From assembly GCA_003694235.1 (NCBI GenBank), contig RFKO01000104.1:1-8860 (forward strand): a DNA stretch of 8,860 bases, written 5' to 3'. The notes below the pieces were generated by a model, which saw only the letters and a list, made by a program, of their open reading frames with translations, made no database searches and was not told the origin of the DNA. Made by a program: the position numbers and the translations under genes. The stretch is from Anaerolineae bacterium (GTDB lineage: Bacteria; Chloroflexota; Anaerolineae; Anaerolineales; UBA11858). Shown here piece by piece: positions 6,205 to 8,860 of this stretch (position 1 is its first letter; each line of letters opens with the position of its first letter).

Positions 6205-6210
6205 TACAAT
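6205..6210 (+). promoter_or_regulatory. Possible -10 for the phosphoesterase-DinB operon
   Basis: TACAAT (5 of 6 consensus) lies about 38 nt before ATG 6248 and just after the tRNA terminator, so the following operon needs a promoter here. The -35 region overlaps the T-rich tail of the terminator and is poor (no TTGACA-like hexamer at 16-18 bp), hence the low confidence. Confidence 0.35.
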
Positions 6211-6247
6211 GGGGGCGTGATGATTTCAACAGGCGCGAGGGTATGTC

Positions 6248-7612
6248 ATGCTGGTCATTGTCAGTGATTTGCATCTCAAAGATGGCACCTCCGGCAGTTC
6301 GATCTCGCCGGATGCATTTCAGGTGTTCGCCGAATGGCTGCGCGGGCTGGCCTACCGCGCCTCCTGGCGCGCCGATGGCGTATATCGTCCGCTTGAGGCG
6401 TTCGATTTGTTGTTGCTGGGAGACATTCTGGACCTGATCCGCAGCGAACGCTGGCTGCTCAAACCGGGCGGCGGGGATGAACATTTGCGCCCCTGGGATG
6501 ACCCCCAATCCGATGCTTTTGTAGCCAAAGTGGTGGAGATCACCGAGGCGGTGTTGCACCATAATCGCGCCGCTCTGGCGGTGTTGCGGCGGATGGCGCA
6601 GGGCGAGGTCATCCGCCTGCCGGCGCCCCGTCGCGATGGTCTGCCTGACCCTGAGGTGTTGTTGCCGGTTAAGGTGCGAATTCATTATATGGTGGGGAAT
6701 CATGACTGGCTGCTGCATCTCCCCGGGGGGGCGTATGACGCTCTCCGCACGCGGGTGATCGGCGCGTTGGGGTTGAGCAATCCGCCCTCGCCGTTCCCGC
6801 ACCAGGCCGAAGAGTCGGACACACTGATGAGCCTGTTGCTTGACCATCGGGTTTACGCCCGACATGGCGATGTGTATGACGCCATGAATTACCACGCGGC
6901 TTTGGGGCGCGACCATGCTACCGTCGGCGACGCAATGACCATTGAACTGTTGACCCGCTTCCCGCTGGAAGTCCGCCGCCAGTTGGGAACAGAGGTACCG
7001 TTGCGCTTTGTGGAGGGGTTGAAGGAACTCTCGAATGTGCGCCCTGTGCTGGTCACGCCGATGTGGGTAAACAACCTGATCCGCGATTTTGGCGGCGATG
7101 AGGCGCAATCCCAGGCGATCAAGGATGTGTGGAACCAGGCCGCCGACCGCTTCCTGCAGAGCGATTTCATCCGTTCGCAGGATCAGCCGTTGCGCCTGGA
7201 TGTGGTGGATGCGCTCGAAGGTGCATTGCTCTTTTCGAAGAGTTTTTCCTTTGATGGGCTGGAGAGGCTGGCCCGTTGGGCGTACGGCAGAGTGACGAAA
7301 AATACCGCCATCTCGCTGGCCGATCATGCCCTCGAAGAGCATGCGCTTGTAGCGCGCACGGTTGATTTTGTGGTCTATGGCCATACGCATTACGCCGAGA
7401 CCGTTCCGTTGGATGTGTACCGACGTGGGAAGCAAACCGTCAGTCAGGTGTATTACAACACCGGCACCTGGCATCCGTACTATGAACTGACGTTGCGTTC
7501 TCCGCAGGTGATGGACTTTGTCGGCTTGCAGATCATGGGCTACGCGGCTTTCTTCCGAGGGGATGAGCATGGCGGCCGCCGCGCCGAGGTGTGGACGGGA
7601 GCGTTGACCTGA
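6248..7612 (+). CDS. Calcineurin-like metallophosphoesterase
   Basis: Two-metal phosphoesterase of 454 aa. All core motifs are in order: D7-x-H9 (SDLHL), G58-D59-x2-D62 (GDILD), G150-N151-H152-D153 (GNHD), H206 in YARHGDVYD and G378-H379-T380-H381 (GHTH). It is longer than minimal family members because of three inserts: about 63-145, 160-200 and a largely helical stretch 212-365. The inserts probably form a lid or partner surface and set the substrate, which I cannot name. No signal peptide or membrane segment is seen, so it is likely cytoplasmic. ATG 6248 has GAGGG at 6237-6241, 6 nt upstream; an ATG at 6243 is out of frame. The gene overlaps the DinB-like gene by one base (TGATG), pointing to a coupled pair. 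A phosphodiesterase or phosphatase is certain in fold; target could be nucleotide, nucleic acid or small molecule. Confidence 0.87.
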   Translation: MLVIVSDLHLKDGTSGSSISPDAFQVFAEWLRGLAYRASWRADGVYRPLEAFDLLLLGDILDLIRSERWLLKPGGGDEHLRPWDDPQSDAFVAKVVEITEAVLHHNRAALAVLRRMAQGEVIRLPAPRRDGLPDPEVLLPVKVRIHYMVGNHDWLLHLPGGAYDALRTRVIGALGLSNPPSPFPHQAEESDTLMSLLLDHRVYARHGDVYDAMNYHAALGRDHATVGDAMTIELLTRFPLEVRRQLGTEVPLRFVEGLKELSNVRPVLVTPMWVNNLIRDFGGDEAQSQAIKDVWNQAADRFLQSDFIRSQDQPLRLDVVDALEGALLFSKSFSFDGLERLARWAYGRVTKNTAISLADHALEEHALVARTVDFVVYGHTHYAETVPLDVYRRGKQTVSQVYYNTGTWHPYYELTLRSPQVMDFVGLQIMGYAAFFRGDEHGGRRAEVWTGALT

Positions 7613-8478
7613 TGACGGACGAGCTGCGGCTGATTTCTGCGGTGGAGCGCTTCGCCGCGGTGGTGGTTTCCCTCTCCGATGACGACCTGGCGCGCCCCTG
7701 GGAATGGCGGGCCTACCAGGAAGGGGTGCGCTTTGCCTTCTTTCGCACCGCGGAGGAGTTGCACCTGCTGGCAGCCCGTTTGCTGGCGCAGCGCAGTCAG
7801 ACAGGCAAAGCGTTCACCGTGGCGCATCGCGCCCTGGCGCAGTATCACGTCGCTTACCGTGATTTGCAGGCGTTGTTGTTCGCCCGGGAGAGCGCCCTGC
7901 TCGATGCGCCGGTGGCCGGGGATGCCTGGCCGTTGCGCACCGTGCTGGGACACACCCTGGCTGCCGAGCGGGAGATGTTCGCGCGCCTTCGCTTCGCGGT
8001 GATGCAGCATCGTCAGGGTGTCACGGAGGCGGTAGATCTCCCCTCCGATGTGCGCGCCGAGTTGATCGGCTCTCATCAGGAGTTCGAGCGCACTGTGCGG
8101 CGATTGTCCTTGCCGGGGGTGCTGGCGTACTACGATAGGCTGCACAAGCGCGTGCTGCGCGAACTGGCAGATATCCGTGACGAGGAACTGGATGTCCCCT
8201 CCCTGTGGTGGGAGGGCGTGCCGATGTCGGTGGCGTTTCGCCTGGGGCGGCTGGGATCGCATCTGCGGCAGCACACCCTGCAGGCTGAGGCCATGCTCCG
8301 TGCGCTGACGGGCGAGCCTTCCGAAGCGCGCCGTCTGTTGCGCCTGGTGTACGCCGCCCTGGCAGAAGCCGAGAGCGCGGTGATCGGCGACTGGCTGTTG
8401 GGTCAGCGCGAGCAGCAGGAAACAGCCGCCATCATCGCCCAGCGCGCCGGGGAGATTGAAGCGCTGTTGAACGACTGA
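7612..8478 (+). CDS. DinB/YfiT-like four-helix protein
   Basis: Predicted 288-aa, almost entirely helical protein. Residues of about 90-232 fit the DinB/YfiT metal-binding bundle: H114 in VLGHTLAAE, then H217 and H221 in SHLRQHTLQAE, the typical H...HxxxH triad for one divalent metal. The family includes thiol-dependent transferases and many uncharacterised proteins; which one this is cannot be told. The N-terminal 90 residues and a C-terminal helical tail (about 235-288) make it longer than single-domain members (roughly 150-180 aa), so it may hold additional helices for dimerisation or partner contact. Start ATG 7612 overlaps the phosphoesterase stop by one base and has GGGAG at 7597-7601; the in-frame GTG at 7591 lies inside the upstream gene. 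Cotranscription with the phosphoesterase suggests a shared pathway, not yet known. Confidence 0.7.
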   Translation: MTDELRLISAVERFAAVVVSLSDDDLARPWEWRAYQEGVRFAFFRTAEELHLLAARLLAQRSQTGKAFTVAHRALAQYHVAYRDLQALLFARESALLDAPVAGDAWPLRTVLGHTLAAEREMFARLRFAVMQHRQGVTEAVDLPSDVRAELIGSHQEFERTVRRLSLPGVLAYYDRLHKRVLRELADIRDEELDVPSLWWEGVPMSVAFRLGRLGSHLRQHTLQAEAMLRALTGEPSEARRLLRLVYAALAEAESAVIGDWLLGQREQQETAAIIAQRAGEIEALLND

Positions 8479-8491
8479 GCCTGCGCCAGTT

Positions 8492-8560
8492 GCTTCGATA
8501 TACTCAGCACAAGCGCTTCGACGCGCTCAGCACAAGCGCTTCAATATACTCAGCATGACT
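8492..8560 (+). repeat. Three tandem 23-bp repeats
   Basis: Units at 8492-8514, 8515-8537 and 8538-8560 follow each other without gaps. All share GCTTC at the start and CTCAGCA near the end. Units 1 and 2 differ only in the middle (ATATA against ACGCG); unit 3 returns to the ATATA form and ends in TGACT instead of CAAGC. The 8-bp palindrome AAGCGCTT marks both junctions (8511-8518 and 8534-8541). Without spacers this is not a CRISPR array. Confidence 0.85.
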
Positions 8561-8593
8561 TTATTGATGTTCATCAAAATGCGTTAAGCTCCG

Positions 8594-8694
8594 TGTCACT
8601 CTGAGGGAGCACTTCGCTTGGCTCAGTGTAAACTCCGCGACCGAAGAGTCTCAATTACATGGGACGGAGATGCTTCGCTTCGCTCAGCATGACA
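8594..8694. repeat. Dispersed-repeat element with inverted ends
   Basis: The left end TGTCACTCTGAG (8594-8605) and right end CTCAGCATGACA (8683-8694) are inverted copies with 10 of 12 matches. Inside are two direct copies of the 15-bp core CTTCGCTT-S-GCTCAG (8612-8626 and 8673-8687, one difference), related to the tandem units upstream. GAAGAGTCTCA at 8643-8653 recurs at 8751-8761. The whole resembles the small non-coding dispersed repeats seen in many bacterial genomes; mobility is not shown. Confidence 0.65.
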
Positions 8695-8819
8695 TCTCTG
8701 AGATGGAAAAGAACCTTAACCAACATTCATGAAGATCAATAGGAAGCCTTGAAGAGTCTCATTGGTTCTCTTCTCATTCGGCGTATTCTCTGATAACATT
8801 GGCTGTGGAACATTACCAT

Positions 8820-8838
8820 GCCGCCGGTCTGCGGCGGC
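8820..8838. repeat. Short GC-rich hairpin at window edge
   Basis: Arms GCCGCCG (8820-8826) and CGGCGGC (8832-8838) with loop GTCTG. No T-run follows. It could belong to the leader of a gene or RNA to the right of the window, but the context is cut off. Confidence 0.45.
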
Positions 8839-8860
8839 TGATAGATCGAAGTGGCTGAGG

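Larger units (their letters stand above)
8479..8860. other. Gene-free, repeat-rich intergenic region
   Basis: No convincing reading frame, RNA gene or T-tailed terminator was found in these 382 bases. The stretch is more AT-rich than the genes beside it, especially 8556-8590 and 8700-8815. It contains the tandem and dispersed repeat copies listed separately and a hairpin at the right edge. Weak promoter-like hexamers (TTGGTT 8762-8767, TATTCT 8784-8789) could serve a gene beyond the window, but nothing here proves it. Confidence 0.7.

Noticed and set aside
6104..7570. Long reverse-strand open frame (488 codons) opposite the phosphoesterase gene
   Set aside because: It is a GC-rich shadow of a gene with intact catalytic motifs, its end (RTNDLCDVNATL) comes from reading the tRNA backwards, and its composition is rich in His, Arg and Gln without any recognisable domain.
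8492..8560. Tandem repeats considered as a CRISPR array
   Set aside because: The units are directly adjacent with no spacers, and no cas gene is in the window.

Overview
This 8.9 kb window looks like ordinary chromosome from a GC-rich bacterium. An Anaerolineae-type member of the Chloroflexota is the best guess. The clues are an NBR1-Ig-like lipoprotein next to recA, a P1B-4 metal ATPase behind a Fur-family regulator, a DinB-like/metallophosphoesterase pair, and intergenic palindromic and GCTTCG...CTCAGCA repeats. This placement rests on gene content and style, not on a phylogeny. All seven protein genes and the tRNA are on the + strand.

Layout. (1) 1-930: the 3' part of an M23 (LytM-like) peptidase gene whose start lies left of the window. 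(2) 920-3025: a likely operon of a NUDIX hydrolase, recA and an NBR1-Ig-like lipoprotein. Its promoter overlaps the end of the peptidase gene, may give a leaderless NUDIX mRNA, and carries an imperfect GAAC-N4-GTTC type (LexA-like) dyad between -35 and -10. The gaps inside the operon are 20 nt and 4 nt, so recA has no obvious private promoter. (3) 3047-5883: a two-gene metal or peroxide homeostasis operon, a Fur/PerR-family repressor followed with ATGA overlap by a P1B-4 ATPase (SPC and HEGST motifs). The -10 of its strong promoter sits in a 17-2-17 near-perfect dyad that is very likely the repressor's own operator. The closest functional parallel is PerR control of the Fe(II) exporter PfeT in Bacillus. 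(4) 5884-6191: a perfect 14-bp-arm palindrome, then a compact tRNA-Val(GAC) unit with consensus promoter and intrinsic terminator. (5) 6248-8478: a calcineurin-like metallophosphoesterase and a DinB-like four-helix protein, joined by a TGATG stop/start overlap. (6) 8479-8860: a gene-free, more AT-rich stretch with five degenerate copies of a GCTTCG...CTCAGCA element and a small hairpin at the right edge.

I found no CRISPR array, transposase, integrase, toxin-antitoxin or defence gene, and no convincing new multi-gene system. The most interesting content is regulatory: the candidate SOS operator ahead of NUDIX-recA, the promoter-embedded dyad of the Fur/PerR-ATPase operon, and the dispersed repeat cluster at the right end.
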